The translations under genes and the position numbers were made by a program. Positions 1 to 11,134 of a DNA stretch of 64,000 nucleotides are shown here, one piece after another. Every line of letters begins with the position of its first letter. Position 1 is the stretch's first letter. Source of the DNA: Manihot esculenta (taxonomy: Eukaryota; Streptophyta; Magnoliopsida; Malpighiales; Euphorbiaceae); contig NC_035164.2 in the NCBI RefSeq assembly GCF_001659605.2, positions 2,009,001 to 2,073,000 on the forward strand. The letters run 5' to 3'. The notes under the pieces were generated by a model. It saw only the letters and a list, made by a program, of their open reading frames with translations, made no database searches and was not told where the DNA came from.

Positions 1-83
1 CCGAAATTCGGACCGCTACCGGCGCTAGGATCCAGATAGGCTTAAGGCCGCCGGGACCCGTAGCAAGCCTGACATGTAACCTG

Positions 84-594
84 TAAACCTGTTTAATCCC
101 ATACATGATCAACAACATACATAAAAATTAAAACTTTTCTTTCATTCATTCCTCATACACCAAACTCAACCTGTGCATGCACTAAACATAATCATAATCA
201 TAAACTTGACCCCTCCGTGGGATCTCATCAATGCCCCAATGGGCAATATACATGTGTTGAGTTGGCTAACATCTATATCATAAAACATCTAAGATCATGC
301 AATTAAAAGGGATAACGACATCCATAGGGTCAAGCACAACTTCTAATCCTCAATATCTTTATACCTAACATGACTATACAAACTTTACATCATTATACAA
401 TTTATCATGTCCACTTTCTATCTATTACAAACATATGACTTTACTCTTCTTGCCTTCTCTGTCTAGCCCGTACCTGCAATCCTGGGGGATTAGGGAGAAG
501 GGGTGAGCTACTAGAGCCCAGTGAGCAGAATAATAGAAAACAACATTTAAATCTCATGCCATCATGTAATGCAACACATCACAACAAATCACAT
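84..594. repeat. Direct repeat, copy 1 (511 bp)
   Basis: The sequence from TAAACCTGTTTAATCCC to AACAAATCACAT recurs at 969-1479 at a constant offset of 885 bp. By eye the copies are nearly identical; one substitution is CATACACC versus CATTCACC. Such high identity means the duplication is recent or is an assembly effect. Confidence 0.85.
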
Positions 595-968
595 AGTTAT
601 GATATGTAATGATGATGATGATTGAGGATTAGTATGTGCTTGACCCTATGTTTATGGTTATCCCCTTGACACATGATCTATAGAAATGTTTTTATGACGT
701 ATTTGATAGTCCAAGCTTATCGAATGATGAAATACCCCATTGGAGCAATTGATGAAGACTCCAGTGGTGGTTATGTTATTAGATGTGCACATGTTCAGGT
801 TAAGCTTGGAAAAAAGAAAGAAAAAGTTTACAGTTTTATGTATGTTGTTGATCATGTATGGGATTCCACAGATTTACAGGAGGTATGTAGGCTTGCTACG
901 GGTCCCGGCGGCCTTAAGCCGATCTGGATCCTAGCGCCGGTAACGGGTCGGATTTCCGGGTCGTTACA
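595..968 (+). repeat. Inverted fragment of a related LTR end
   Basis: Read on the minus strand, this 374 bp segment begins TGTAACGACCC at 968. It continues through the same landmarks as the normal LTR end: GGCGCTAGGATCCAGATCGG, GACCCGTAGCAAGCCT and ATCCCATACATGATCAAC. It therefore lies in the opposite direction to the LTR around it. It is more diverged from the flanking copies than they are from each other, so it came from a different LTR copy. Confidence 0.75.
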
Positions 969-1479
969 TAAACCTGTTTAATCCCATACATGATCAACAA
1001 CATACATAAAAATTAAAACTTTTCTTTCATTCATTCCTCATTCACCAAACTCAACCTGTGCATGCACTAAACATAATCATAATCATAAACTTGACCCCTC
1101 CGTGGGATCTCATCAATGCCCCAATGGGCAATATACATGTGTTGAGTTGGCTAACATCTATATCATAAAACATCTAAGATCATGCAATTAAAAGGGATAA
1201 CGACATCCATAGGGTCAAGCACAACTTCTAATCCTCAATATCTTTATACCTAACATGACTATACAAACTTTACATCATTATACAATTTATCATGTCCACT
1301 TTCTATCTATTACAAACATATGACTTTACTCTTCTTGCCTTCTCTGTCTAGCCCGTACCTGCAATCCTGGGGGATTAGGGAGAAGGGGTGAGCTACTAGA
1401 GCCCAGTGAGCAGAATAATAGAAAACAACATTTAAATCTCATGCCATCATGTAATGCAACACATCACAACAAATCACAT
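969..1479. repeat. Direct repeat, copy 2 (511 bp)
   Basis: This is the second copy of 84-594. It starts at the base after the terminal CA of the inverted fragment. The rest of the LTR continues normally from here to 3131. Confidence 0.85.
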
Positions 1480-2059
1480 CTCGGATGGTATTGTCACCAA
1501 TAGTCCTCTACATTCCAAAGTGCCGGGACGTAGAATGGGTACAACCGGTCTTTCTCTTAACATAACATATCATAACATACCAATGTGCCAGGGACGTAGA
1601 ATGGGTACAACCTGGACTTTCTCTTACATAGTGCCAGGGACGTAGAATGGGTACAACCTGGACTTCCATACCATCTCATGCCATAGTATCATCATATCAT
1701 ATGAGGACTAAAGGGTCATCCAATAACCAATCCACATCAACATCATAAATGCAATGCAACATATTCGTGAAGTCTAATGCAAACAACCTAATTCATCACA
1801 TGGCATTCATGATGCATGAACATGCTAAAAACTTTATAATTTATTTGCTTTAAATCGTAAAGGTTTATTCTACTCACCTCTGGCTAGCTCTGACAAAGAC
1901 TGATGCAGCTAACTCACTACTGGGGTTCTCAGTTCCTCGGGTCCGAACCTACACAGGTGGACTCAAATGAGGGACCAAACAACTAGAACATAACTCTAAA
2001 AACATCCCTAAAACACCTCAAAACAATCATGCAAAAACATGCAAAGGAAGGCTGGACAG

Positions 2060-2945
2060 GGCAGGTTCGGCGGCACCTTCGGCGGCCGAAAGTCCCTCCA
2101 GAGCCGAAACCCAGGCAGGTTCGGCGGCACCTTCGGCGGCCGAAAGTCCCAGACAGAGACGAAAGTCTCTTTTCGGGGGCAACTTCGGCAGCCGAAAGGC
2201 CTGCCTCCCCAGCCATGTTCGACGGCCGAAAGTTCCTTCGGCTGCCGAACCTGGTTTCTGCCAAAGGGCAGAAACTTGGCTCCTTTATGCACATTTGCCT
2301 CCCAACTCATACCATCATGCATATAGCTCAACCAAAACATGCATACAAGCTCCTAGGGGTCTCAAACTACCTTAAACCCCAACTACAACACATCAAACAC
2401 ACATTACAAGCCACATTGCTCAAAAACTCATAAAAAACCCATAAACTCAACATAAGCTTACTCATGCATTTTCTACCCCATGAACTTGCATAAAACTTGT
2501 TTAAAACAAAATGTAAGCTAGAGATCAACTCTTACCTCTTGAAGATCGAGAGTAGAGGCGATCTAACTTGGAGTTGGGAGAGATTTAGCTCCTTGGGCCT
2601 CCAAGTCCAAAACTTGCTCAAAACTTGAAAATCTTCAAAGGAAAGCAAAAACTTGTGAAAAACTTGAAAGATCTGAAGGAAAAGACTCAAGATTGGTGAG
2701 GAACGGCGGAGAACTCACCTTGGCCGACAATGGGGAGAAAAGCTCGCCCGTTTTCGGTTAAGGGACCCTTTTATAGTGGCTGGCCAGGCCACGTTCGGGG
2801 GCCGAACGTGCCTCCGCATGCATGCCATGTTCGGCGGCCGAACTTGAGGTTCGACGGCCGAACCTGGGCTTCCCTCACTTATGCCTTCGGGGGCCTAAGG
2901 CACACCCAAATGCAAGCATGTTCGGCGGCCGAACTTTGAGTTTCG
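2060..2945. repeat. TTCGG-N3-CCGAA palindromic motif cluster in LTR-A
   Basis: The LTR carries many copies of the near-palindrome TTCGGCGGCCGAA and variants (TTCGGCAGCCGAA, TTCGGCTGCCGAA, TTCGACGGCCGAA). They form two clusters, about 2065-2250 and 2790-2955. The same clusters recur at 4700-4890 and 5430-5595, and at 12310-12550 and 13095-13255, in the younger LTRs. Each copy can form a small hairpin and is CpG-rich in an otherwise AT-rich LTR. Confidence 0.8.
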
Positions 2946-3131
2946 GCGGCCGAACCTGAGCTTTCCTCCAAGGTTGTTTTTATTCAAAAACTCATTTCCT
3001 CTTTACTTAAAATCATCAAAAACATTAAAACATTTCATGAAAATATGGTTTTACCCTTCTAGAGGTCTCCGACATCCGAGATTCCACCGGACGGTAGGAA
3101 TTCCGATACCGGAGTCTAGCCGGGTATTACA

Positions 3132-3521
3132 AGCTATAAGAGCCTAGTGAGCAGGAACATAAACAAAAGCAGTTTAATAAAATATATGATTATATGAATG
3201 TATCATAACACAAATAATTCACATCAAGATAACATGGACTTTCCCTTACATAATGCCAGGAGCGTAGAATGGGCCTCGATAACATGCTCGAGGACTAGTG
3301 GGCATTATATAGTTCAGAAGTAGTTGTCTCACTGCTCTGGCCTTTACAGTCTCATAAATCCGATCCTACACAGATAGATTTAAATGAGAGACCAAACATA
3401 ACTTTTACAACACTTAAAACTATCTCATGCAACCCCTATAAATAAGAAAACATATAGAAAATGGGCTTTCGGCGACAGGTTCGGCGACCTAAAATCCCCT
3501 TATAGATACGAAGGCTAAACC
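3132..3521 (-). mobile_element. Fragment of older degenerate Tekay-type LTR (LTR-C), part 1
   Basis: The segment resembles the middle of the young LTRs at low identity and with deletions: a 'gagcctagtgagcag' stretch, the 'gccaggagcgtagaatgggcct' landmark, 'agagaccaaacataac' and 'tcggcgacaggttcggcg'. It is the target into which LTR-A (left) and the complete element (right) inserted. It resumes at 13440. Confidence 0.7.
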
Positions 3522-3526
3522 TTCGG
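3522..3526 (+). repeat. Target site duplication TTCGG (left)
   Basis: TTCGG directly precedes the LTR terminus TGTAAC at 3527. It is repeated directly after the other terminus at 13435-13439, the 5 bp duplication expected of a Ty3/gypsy insertion. Confidence 0.9.
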
Positions 3527-5771
3527 TGTAACGACCCGAAAATCGGACTGCTACCGGCGCTAGGATCCAGATCGGCTTAAGGCCGCCGGGACCCGTAGCA
3601 AGCCTGACATAGAACCTGTAAACCTGTTCAATCCCATACATGATCAACAATCATACATAAAAATTAAAACTTTTCTTTCATTCATTCCTCATACACCAAA
3701 CTCAACCTGTGCATGCACTAACATAATCATAAACTTGACCCCTCAGTGGGATCTCATCAATGCCCCAATGGGCGATACATCATAAGTTGAGTTGGTTAAA
3801 CATAAACATCAATAGACATTAAGATCATGTATCAACAAGGGATTTCAATACTCATAGGGTCAAGCACAACTATAACCTCACTATACCTTATTACATAACA
3901 TACTGAATCTCTTACATTACATTAGTACAAATATCATGTCCACAATCTAACTATTACATAGACATACTTCAAAACTCTGGCTAACCTCCTGGTCTACCCT
4001 GTACCTGCACATCTGGGGTTAGGGGAGAGGGGTGAGCTACAAGCCCAGTGAGCAGAATGGTAAAACATTTAAAGTATATGATAACATGAAATGCATCACA
4101 TCACAGTTAATCACATCAAGGATGAATTTGTCACCAATAGTCCCCTACATGGACCAACTGTGCCAGGGGCGTAGAATGGGCCTCTCTGGTCTTTCTCTTA
4201 CATAACATAACATAACATGGTCCAACTGTGCCAGGGGCGTAGAATGGGCCTCACTGGTCTTTCTCTTACATAGTGCCAGGGGCGTAGAATGGGCCTAACT
4301 GGTCTTCCGTACCGTATCATCATCATCATAGCATAGGGGGACTAATGGATCATTCAACATCCATCCACATCATCAATCATAATATGCAATGCAACATATT
4401 CGTGAGTCTAATGCAACACCCTATTATCTCATGGCATTCATGATGCGTGAATCATGCTAAAACCGATTTATTTATTTAAAAGTATAAAAGTTATTCCACT
4501 CACCTCTGGCTGAAGCTCTACTGACTCTGAAGTGACTGACTCACTGCTGGGGTCCTCGGTTCCTCGGGTCCGAACCTACACAGGTGGACTCAAATGAGGG
4601 ACCAAACATAAATAAGCATAACTCTAATATACTCCCCAAAAACCCCCTAAAACATCATAAAACAACTACATAAAAACATGCAAGAAATGGCTGGACAGGG
4701 CACTTTCGGCGGCAGGTTCGGCGGCCGAAAGTCCCTCCAGAGCCGAAAGTCAAGCAGGTTCGGCGGCACCTTCGACGGCCGAAACTCCCAGACAGAGACG
4801 AAAGTCTCTTTTCGGGGGCAACTTCGGCAGCCGAAAGGCCTGCCTCCCCAGCCATGTTCGGCGGCCGAAAGCTCCTTCGGCTGCCGAACCTGGTTTCTGC
4901 CAAAGGGCAGAAACTTGGCTCCTTTATGCACATTTGCCTCCTAACTCTTCTAACATGCATATAACTCAACCAAAACATGCATACAAGCTCCTAGGGGTCT
5001 CAAACTACCTTAAACCCCAACTACAACACACATACACAAGCATTTGCAAGCCACATTTGCATAAATTCAAAAATCATCCATAACTCACTAAAAACCTACA
5101 CATGCATTTCTACCCCATAGATCTAGCATAAAACTTATTTAAAACATATAATGAGCTTAAGATCGGCTCTTACCTCTTGAAAATCGAGAGAGAGACGACC
5201 TAAACTCGGAGATCCAAGCAAATGAGCTCCTGAGTTCCCAAAGCTCCAAAACTTGTCTTAAATGCTCAAAACTTGCAATGTGAGGTGAAAACTCAAGAAA
5301 AATGGAGGAGATTTGGAGAAAGAACACAAGATCTGGGGAGAGGGAGGTCGGAAGCTAGCTATGGCCGAAAATGGGAGAAAGCTCGCCCATTTCGACTAAG
5401 TGACCCTTTTATAGGTGGTTGGACAGGCCACGTTCTGGGGCCGAAAGTGCTTCCGCATGCATGCCATGTTCGGCGGCCGAACTTGGGTTTCGGCGGCCGA
5501 ACCTGAACTTCCCTCACTCATGCTTTCGGGGGCCTAACGTGCCTCCAAAACGCATGCATGTTCGGCGGCCAAACTTGACTTTCGGCGGCCGAACCTGGGT
5601 TTTCCTCCAAAGACTTTTCATGCAAAAACTCATTTAATTTTCATACTTAAAACCATTAAATATCTTAAAACATTTTATGAAAACATGATTCTACCCTACT
5701 AGAGGCTTCCGACATCCGAGATTCTACCGGACGGTAGGAATTCCGATACCGGAGTCTAGCCGGGTATTACA
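3527..5771 (-). repeat. 3' LTR of the Tekay-type element (2,245 bp)
   Basis: On the minus strand it starts TGTAATACCC at 5771 and ends GTTACA at 3527. It carries the two TTCGGCGGCCGAA clusters and lacks one ~55 bp unit present in the partner LTR. Short reading frames on both strands inside it are products of the palindromic repeats, not genes. Confidence 0.92.
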
Positions 5772-5789
5772 TTCTCCCCCCCTTAAGAA
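5772..5789 (-). promoter_or_regulatory. Polypurine tract
   Basis: On the minus strand the bases just before the 3' LTR read CTTAAGGGGGGGGAGAA, a purine run directly abutting the LTR start TGTAAT. This is the expected plus-strand primer for reverse transcription. The decayed older element keeps a similar tract at about 14676-14690. Confidence 0.85.
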
Positions 5790-5882
5790 CATTCGTCCCC
5801 GAATGTACCTCAACTAGCACACATAGCATGGCATAAAACACAACTTACATGCAAAACACATAAAACTCACGGGGAACTAACC

Positions 5883-8800
5883 TCAGAAAAGATAAGGGTA
5901 TTGCTGGAGCATGGACTCCCGTGTCTCCCAAGTGCACTCTTCCAAGTTGTGGTGGTTCCACAGGACTTTCACCATCGGAATTTCCTTGTTTCTTAACTTT
6001 CTGATCTGAGTGTCTAGGATCCGTATTGGCTGTTCAACATAGGTGAGATCCTCTTGGACCTCCACATCAGGCTCACTAAGAACCTTGCTCGGATCTGACA
6101 CAAACTTCCTCAACATTGAAACATGGAAAACCGGATGGATTCTTTCCATTGAAGCAGGTAAATCCAGCTTGTACGACACACTCCCAATCTTTTGCAAGAT
6201 TTTGAAGGGTCCGATGTATCGTGGGGCTAGTTTACCTTTCTTCCCAAAGCGAACCACTCCTTTCATTGGAGACACCTTGAGCAATACCAGATCCCCCTCC
6301 TGCAACTCTAACTGTCTTCTGCGGACGTCTGCATAGCTCTTCTGTCTGCTGGCAGCAGTCTTGATTCTCTCTCTGATTATGGGTACCACCCTGCTGGTGA
6401 TCTCTACTAGCTCAGGCCCTGCCAAGGCCTTTTCTCTAACTTCCTCCCAGCAAACAGGTGATCTGCACTTCCTTCCGTACAAAGCTTCATATGGAGCCAT
6501 CCCGATGCTAGCATGATGGCTGTTGTTGTAGGCAAACTCCACCAAAGGTAGATGCTGCCTCCAAGAACCGCCAAAGTCCAGCACGCACATTCTAAGCATA
6601 TCCTCGATAGTCTGGATGGTCCTCTCCGACTGTCCGTCCATCTGTGGATGGAAAGCAATGCTAAAATCTAATCTGGTACCCATGGCGTTCTGCAGACTCC
6701 GCCAAAACCTGGAGGTGAACTGGGGTCCTCTATTAGACACTATCGAAACAGGAACCCCATGCAGCCTGACGATCTCATCTACATACACCTGCGCCAACTT
6801 GTCCACAGAGTAGCCACTCCTGACAGGGATGAAGTGAGCAGATTTGGTAAGTCTGTCCACAATCACCCATATGGAGTCTACTCTGTTGGACGCCGCCGGT
6901 AACCCTACTACGAAGTCCATAGCTATATTTTCCCATTTCCATTCTGGAATAGGTAGCGGGTTAAGCATTCCAGCCGGCTTCTGATGTTCCAGCTTCACCC
7001 TCTGACACACTTCGCAGGCTGACACAAACTGTGCCACTTCTTTCTTCATAGCTGGCCACCAATAAACCTTCTTTAGATCTTGATACATCTTGGTGGCTCC
7101 GGGGTGAATGCTGTATCTTGCATTATGAGCCTCTCTCATAATGTCTCCTTTTAGCCCTATGTCATCTGGTACACATAGTCTGCTCCCATAGCGGAGGATC
7201 CCCTTGCTGTCGAATCTGAACTCGCTATCATTGCCTGACTGAACAGTCCTGGCAATCTTTACTAACTCCGGGTCCTCATGCTGTTTCTGAGCCACCTGCT
7301 CCAGAAACACGGGTGCCACTCTCATCTGGGCCACCAAGGCACCTGTACCAGACAACTCCATCTGTAGACCTTCCTCAATAAGCTTGTAGAACTCCTTCAC
7401 CACTGGCCTCCTCTCTGCCGTTATGTGGGATAGACTGCCTAGTGACTTCCGGCTTAGGGCATCTGCCACGATATTCGCCTTACCCGGATGATACTGAATC
7501 TTACAATCATAGTCACTCAGCAGCTCCACCCACCTCCTCTGTCTTAAATTCAAATCTCTTTGACTCAGGATGTACTGCAGGCTTTTATGATCTGTAAAGA
7601 TCTCACATTTTACCCCATAGAGGTAGTGCCTCCACATCTTGAGTGCAAAGATTACTGCTGCCATCTCCAGGTCATGTGTGGGGTAATTCAACTCGTGCTT
7701 CTTCAGTTGCCTAGAAGCATAAGCGATCACCCTCTCCTTCTGCATTAGTACACAACCCAGTCCCACACAGGATGCATCACAAAAGACCGTAAAGTCCTCA
7801 TCACTAGATGGCAGAGCTAAAACTGGTGCTGAAGTCAACCTCTTCTTAAGCTCTTCAAAACTCTCTTCGCACTGGTCGGTCCACAGAAACTTCTGATTCT
7901 TCCTGGTTAGTCTGGTCAGAGGAGCTGCTATTTTCGAGAAGTCCTGAACGAACCTCCTGTAGTAACCTGCCAAACCCAAGAAACTCCTGATCTCCGTCAC
8001 TGAAGTGGGTCTAGGCCGGTTAGCCACAGTTTCTGTCTTCTTGGGGTCCACCTCAATCCCATTCTCTGACACTACATGCCCCAAGAACGAAATGCTCCTC
8101 AGCCAGAACTCACACTTAGAGAACTTGGCATACAAGCCATGTTCCCTCAAGGTTTGCAAAACCAACCTCAGATGATGGGCATGCTCCTCTGCATTCCTGG
8201 AATACACTAAGATATCATCTATGAAGACAATAACAAAGTGATCCAGGTACTGGCTAAATACTCTGTTCATGAGATCCATGAATGCTGCAGGGGCGTTGGT
8301 TAACCCGAACGGCATTACAAGGAACTCAAAATGCCCATATCTGGTCCTGAAAGCTGTCTTTGGCACATCCTCTTTCCTGATCCTCAACTGATGGTACCCC
8401 GATCTCAGATCTATTTTGGAGAAACAACCCGCTCCTGCTAGCTGGTCGAATAGATCATCGATCCTTGGCAATGGGTACTTGTTCTTGGTAGTGACTTTGT
8501 TCAACTGTCTGTAGTCGATACAAAGTCTAAGGGATCCATCCTTCTTTCTCACGAACAGAACTGGTGCACCCCAAGGTGAGGTGCTCGGTCGGATGAAGCC
8601 CTTTTCTACCAGCTCTTGCAACTGTTCCTTCAATTCCTTCAACTCAGCTGGAGCCATCCTGTAGGGAGGGATAGAGATCGGTCGGGTTCCAGGCATCAAT
8701 TCTATCTCGAACTCTATCTCCCTAGCAGGTGGTAAACCTGGTAGTTCGTCTGGGAACACATCTAAGAACTCTCTAACCACTGGCACCGAGGCGGGCTCTC

Positions 8801-9755
8801 TAACCTGACTGCTAAGCTCTCTTACATGAGCCAAATACCCATGACATCCCTTCCTAAGCAACCTACGAGCCTGAAGAGCTGATATCAGACCTCTAGGTGT
8901 ACCCCTCCTGTCTCCTCTGAAGACAACCTCTGACCCATCCTGACCTCTGAACCTGACTACCTTGTCCCTGCAGTCCAAGGTAGCACCATGGGTAGATAAC
9001 CAATCCATCCCTAGAATGACGTCAAAATCTGTCAAGTCTAGAACCACAAGGTCGGCGGAAAGGCATCTTCCCTCAACAAAGACTGGACTGCATTGGCAGA
9101 CTAACTCTGCCACTGATGGATCACACTTGGGTCCACTGACCCAGAGAGGACACTCTAACTCAGAGATCATCAACCCCAACCTCTGAACGGCTCTCGGAGC
9201 AATAAAAGAATGAGATGCACCAGGGTCCATCAAGGCATACACATCTGAACAACCAATGACTAAGTTACCTGCCACCACGGTGTTAGATGCATCTGCCTCC
9301 TGCTGAGTCATTGTGAAGATCCGTGCTGGAGCTGATGGACCTTCACCTCTGAAACCCGCCAAAGAAGAGGCTGCCCCTCTCCCTCTGCCTCTGCCACTGG
9401 CCTGAGTCATGGCTGGAGCTGCTGGCTGAGCCACACTACCAGAAGCTGTCTGCTGAGACTGTACTCCAAAAGCTGCCCTAGGACACTCCCGAGCCATGTG
9501 TCCCTCTTGCCCGCATCTGAAGCAGGCTGCTGTCCCAGCCCGACAAACTCCCCTGTGTAGCCTACCACACTTTGCACAAACTGCATTATCAGCACCAGAG
9601 CTTGAGCCGCCCCCTAATCCCAGACTGGACTTAACCTTGTTCCAAAACTTGTTCTTCTTCTGCTTCTTGGTGGTACTGCTCCACCTCTTGCTGCCTGAAG
9701 CTGCTGCACTAAAAGAAGAAGAGCCTGGGGTCTTAGAACCAGAAGGCTGTGCCAC
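5883..9755 (-). CDS. Gag C-terminus and Pol polyprotein of Tekay-type element
   Basis: This open frame covers about 1,290 codons after an in-frame TAG (9759-9761) and has no ATG at its left edge, so it is the continuation of gag rather than a separate gene. Domains in order: a CCHC zinc knuckle (C78, C81, H86, C91), an aspartic protease (DPGAS, D177), reverse transcriptase with FIDD at 511-514, RNase H (D660, TDHKSL near 721), an integrase HHCC finger near 870-920, the integrase core, and a chromodomain-like tail near 1235-1290. In the core the first aspartate (AMDF) and the glutamate (GQSE, 1044) are present. Residue 1008, 35 residues before that glutamate, is asparagine (SNRG) where the family has aspartate. 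The frame is otherwise undamaged. In a functional relative this polyprotein would copy RNA to DNA and insert it into the genome. Confidence 0.93.
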   Translation of the reverse strand: MAQPSGSKTPGSSSFSAAASGSKRWSSTTKKQKKNKFWNKVKSSLGLGGGSSSGADNAVCAKCGRLHRGVCRAGTAACFRCGQEGHMARECPRAAFGVQSQQTASGSVAQPAAPAMTQASGRGRGRGAASSLAGFRGEGPSAPARIFTMTQQEADASNTVVAGNLVIGCSDVYALMDPGASHSFIAPRAVQRLGLMISELECPLWVSGPKCDPSVAELVCQCSPVFVEGRCLSADLVVLDLTDFDVILGMDWLSTHGATLDCRDKVVRFRGQDGSEVVFRGDRRGTPRGLISALQARRLLRKGCHGYLAHVRELSSQVREPASVPVVREFLDVFPDELPGLPPAREIEFEIELMPGTRPISIPPYRMAPAELKELKEQLQELVEKGFIRPSTSPWGAPVLFVRKKDGSLRLCIDYRQLNKVTTKNKYPLPRIDDLFDQLAGAGCFSKIDLRSGYHQLRIRKEDVPKTAFRTRYGHFEFLVMPFGLTNAPAAFMDLMNRVFSQYLDHFVIVFIDDILVYSRNAEEHAHHLRLVLQTLREHGLYAKFSKCEFWLRSISFLGHVVSENGIEVDPKKTETVANRPRPTSVTEIRSFLGLAGYYRRFVQDFSKIAAPLTRLTRKNQKFLWTDQCEESFEELKKRLTSAPVLALPSSDEDFTVFCDASCVGLGCVLMQKERVIAYASRQLKKHELNYPTHDLEMAAVIFALKMWRHYLYGVKCEIFTDHKSLQYILSQRDLNLRQRRWVELLSDYDCKIQYHPGKANIVADALSRKSLGSLSHITAERRPVVKEFYKLIEEGLQMELSGTGALVAQMRVAPVFLEQVAQKQHEDPELVKIARTVQSGNDSEFRFDSKGILRYGSRLCVPDDIGLKGDIMREAHNARYSIHPGATKMYQDLKKVYWWPAMKKEVAQFVSACEVCQRVKLEHQKPAGMLNPLPIPEWKWENIAMDFVVGLPAASNRVDSIWVIVDRLTKSAHFIPVRSGYSVDKLAQVYVDEIVRLHGVPVSIVSNRGPQFTSRFWRSLQNAMGTRLDFSIAFHPQMDGQSERTIQTIEDMLRMCVLDFGGSWRQHLPLVEFAYNNSHHASIGMAPYEALYGRKCRSPVCWEEVREKALAGPELVEITSRVVPIIRERIKTAASRQKSYADVRRRQLELQEGDLVLLKVSPMKGVVRFGKKGKLAPRYIGPFKILQKIGSVSYKLDLPASMERIHPVFHVSMLRKFVSDPSKVLSEPDVEVQEDLTYVEQPIRILDTQIRKLRNKEIPMVKVLWNHHNLEECTWETRESMLQQYPYLF

Positions 9756-9758
9756 TAA

Positions 9759-10868
9759 CTATTTAACTGTTCCCTGAACGATGGCACTGGCCTCCATTTT
9801 CCGGGCCATATCCACTATGGCATGGAAGCTCTCCCTATCTGCTGACTGGATCAAGGAGGAATATCTGGAGTGGAGTTTCATGATATACCTCCTTGACTTC
9901 TTCTGATCCGTGTCAAGGTTTTGCCCTGCAAATGGCAACAGCTCCAAGAATTTGTCTGTGAACTCTTCTACACTCATCTCATCGGTCTGCCTCAACTGCT
10001 CAAACTCTATCATCTTCAGCTCCCTTGAACTATCTGGGAAGGCCCAACCGGCAAACTCGTTTGCAAACTCTTCCCAAGACATGCTGTCTACTCTGGGGTT
10101 CACATAATTCTTAAACCACTCACGGGCCTTCTTGCATTTGAGTGTGAACCCGGCCATCTGAATGGCTCTACTATCATCTGCCCCAATCTCATCTGTGATC
10201 ACCTTGACCCTCTCCAGATACACAAACGGGTCGTCTCCTTTTTCATACTGAGGAGCACCCAACTTCATATAGTCAGTCATCTTGGCCTTGCTCCCACTGG
10301 CTGAGCTAGGTCTAGGAGGTTGGGTAGCTGGGGCTGCTGGTTCTGTAGGTGGTGGAGGTGGGGCAATATTTTCTGTGGTAGGGTTTTCTGGATTTGGATA
10401 GTAAGGTGGGGGTGGATACATTGGGTACTGTGAGTATGGTGGGTAGTAAGGTGGGTATGGCATCTGTGTGGGATAAGGGCTGAAACTATGGTAATCCGAT
10501 GTGCCGCCCATCGAATACCCGGGGTGTTGTGAGAAATGTGGGTAGTGGGGTGGCTGAACAAATCCCGAGGCCTGAGTGCCTCCTTGGGACTCTCCCATTC
10601 CCTCTTCTGACAAGCTGACTCCCAAACTGCCATCCCTTCTCTGTTCTACATCCATATCTTCCCCCATGTCCTCTGACAATCCTCCCTGAACTGTTCCCCT
10701 CACTGATCTGCTTCTACCCAGATCCAGAGACCTTCTAGGGTCTCTCACTGCCCTATCTCTGTTGGACCTACTAGACATTGCCCTAGGCAATGCTGGAGGA
10801 CGGGCGCTCGTGCCCTCATCCTCAGGTGGTACTCCAGTCAATCTTGCTGATCGATGAGTTCCTCTCAT
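9759..10868 (-). CDS. Gag (capsid part) of Tekay-type element
   Basis: The first ATG in this frame is at 10868, giving 369 codons to the TAG at 9759-9761. The N-terminal half is low complexity, rich in proline and tyrosine (repeated YPPY/YPPP-like stretches). The C-terminal half is a retrotransposon gag domain (TDYMKLGAPQYEKGDDPF, later EFANEFAGWAFPDS and EQLRQTDEMSVEEFTDKFLEL). The zinc knuckle of nucleocapsid is not in this part but in the same frame just after the TAG. The stop therefore cuts gag between capsid and nucleocapsid, which is not where regulated gag-pol readthrough sites lie. I read it as an inactivating mutation. Confidence 0.88.
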   Translation of the reverse strand: MRGTHRSARLTGVPPEDEGTSARPPALPRAMSSRSNRDRAVRDPRRSLDLGRSRSVRGTVQGGLSEDMGEDMDVEQRRDGSLGVSLSEEGMGESQGGTQASGFVQPPHYPHFSQHPGYSMGGTSDYHSFSPYPTQMPYPPYYPPYSQYPMYPPPPYYPNPENPTTENIAPPPPPTEPAAPATQPPRPSSASGSKAKMTDYMKLGAPQYEKGDDPFVYLERVKVITDEIGADDSRAIQMAGFTLKCKKAREWFKNYVNPRVDSMSWEEFANEFAGWAFPDSSRELKMIEFEQLRQTDEMSVEEFTDKFLELLPFAGQNLDTDQKKSRRYIMKLHSRYSSLIQSADRESFHAIVDMARKMEASAIVQGTVK

Positions 10869-11119
10869 CCTGTTTTCTGAAAAACAGTACACATCAAGCA
10901 AGCATTAGCATCATATGGTTCATGTGGGCACACATGAACCCTCATCACATACATCACATAGCATATCATTAATGCACATGCATAACATCATGGCATTACA
11001 CATCATCAATCAAGACAGAACTCAACATCCTATCCTAGTGGACATGATCTTCCTATTGTGCTTGACCTTCTATAACATCTATGAGCCCGACACTCTAGGT
11101 CCGACCATATGAACCTAGG
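10869..11119 (-). other. Untranslated leader of the Tekay-type element
   Basis: About 250 bp between the primer-binding site and gag. On the minus strand it contains a pyrimidine stretch and CTGTTTTTCAG just before the gag ATG, which looks like a splice acceptor, but I see no matching evidence for use. No other feature was recognised. Confidence 0.5.
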
Positions 11120-11131
11120 GCTCTGATACCA
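11120..11131 (-). promoter_or_regulatory. Primer-binding site (initiator tRNA-Met type)
   Basis: On the minus strand the sequence TGGTATCAGAGC lies 3 bases after the 5' LTR end. It is complementary to the 3' end of plant initiator tRNA-Met, the usual primer of Ty3/gypsy chromoviruses. Confidence 0.92.
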
Positions 11132-11134
11132 TTC

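Larger units (their letters stand above)
1..3131 (-). mobile_element. Rearranged Tekay-type LTR (LTR-A), cut by window start
   Basis: Read on the minus strand this LTR starts TGTAATACCCGGCTAG at 3131 and reaches its 3' end at or just before base 1, where the sequence matches the TGTAACGACCCGAAAATCGG end seen at 3527 and 11135. It is homologous along its length to the LTRs of the complete element at 3527-13434. It is longer because of an inserted inverted LTR fragment (595-968) and a direct duplication (84-594 and 969-1479). Whether this is a solo LTR or the 5' LTR of an element extending left cannot be told from the window. It sits inside an older related LTR that resumes at 3132. The right flank AGCTA (3132-3136) would be its target duplication if a matching copy lies left of the window. 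Confidence 0.8.

Noticed and set aside
2029..2433. Frames with RRHLRRPKVP-type repeats, also at 4647-4978 and 12255-12632
   Set aside because: They come from the TTCGGCGGCCGAA motif clusters in the LTRs and appear on both strands in several frames.
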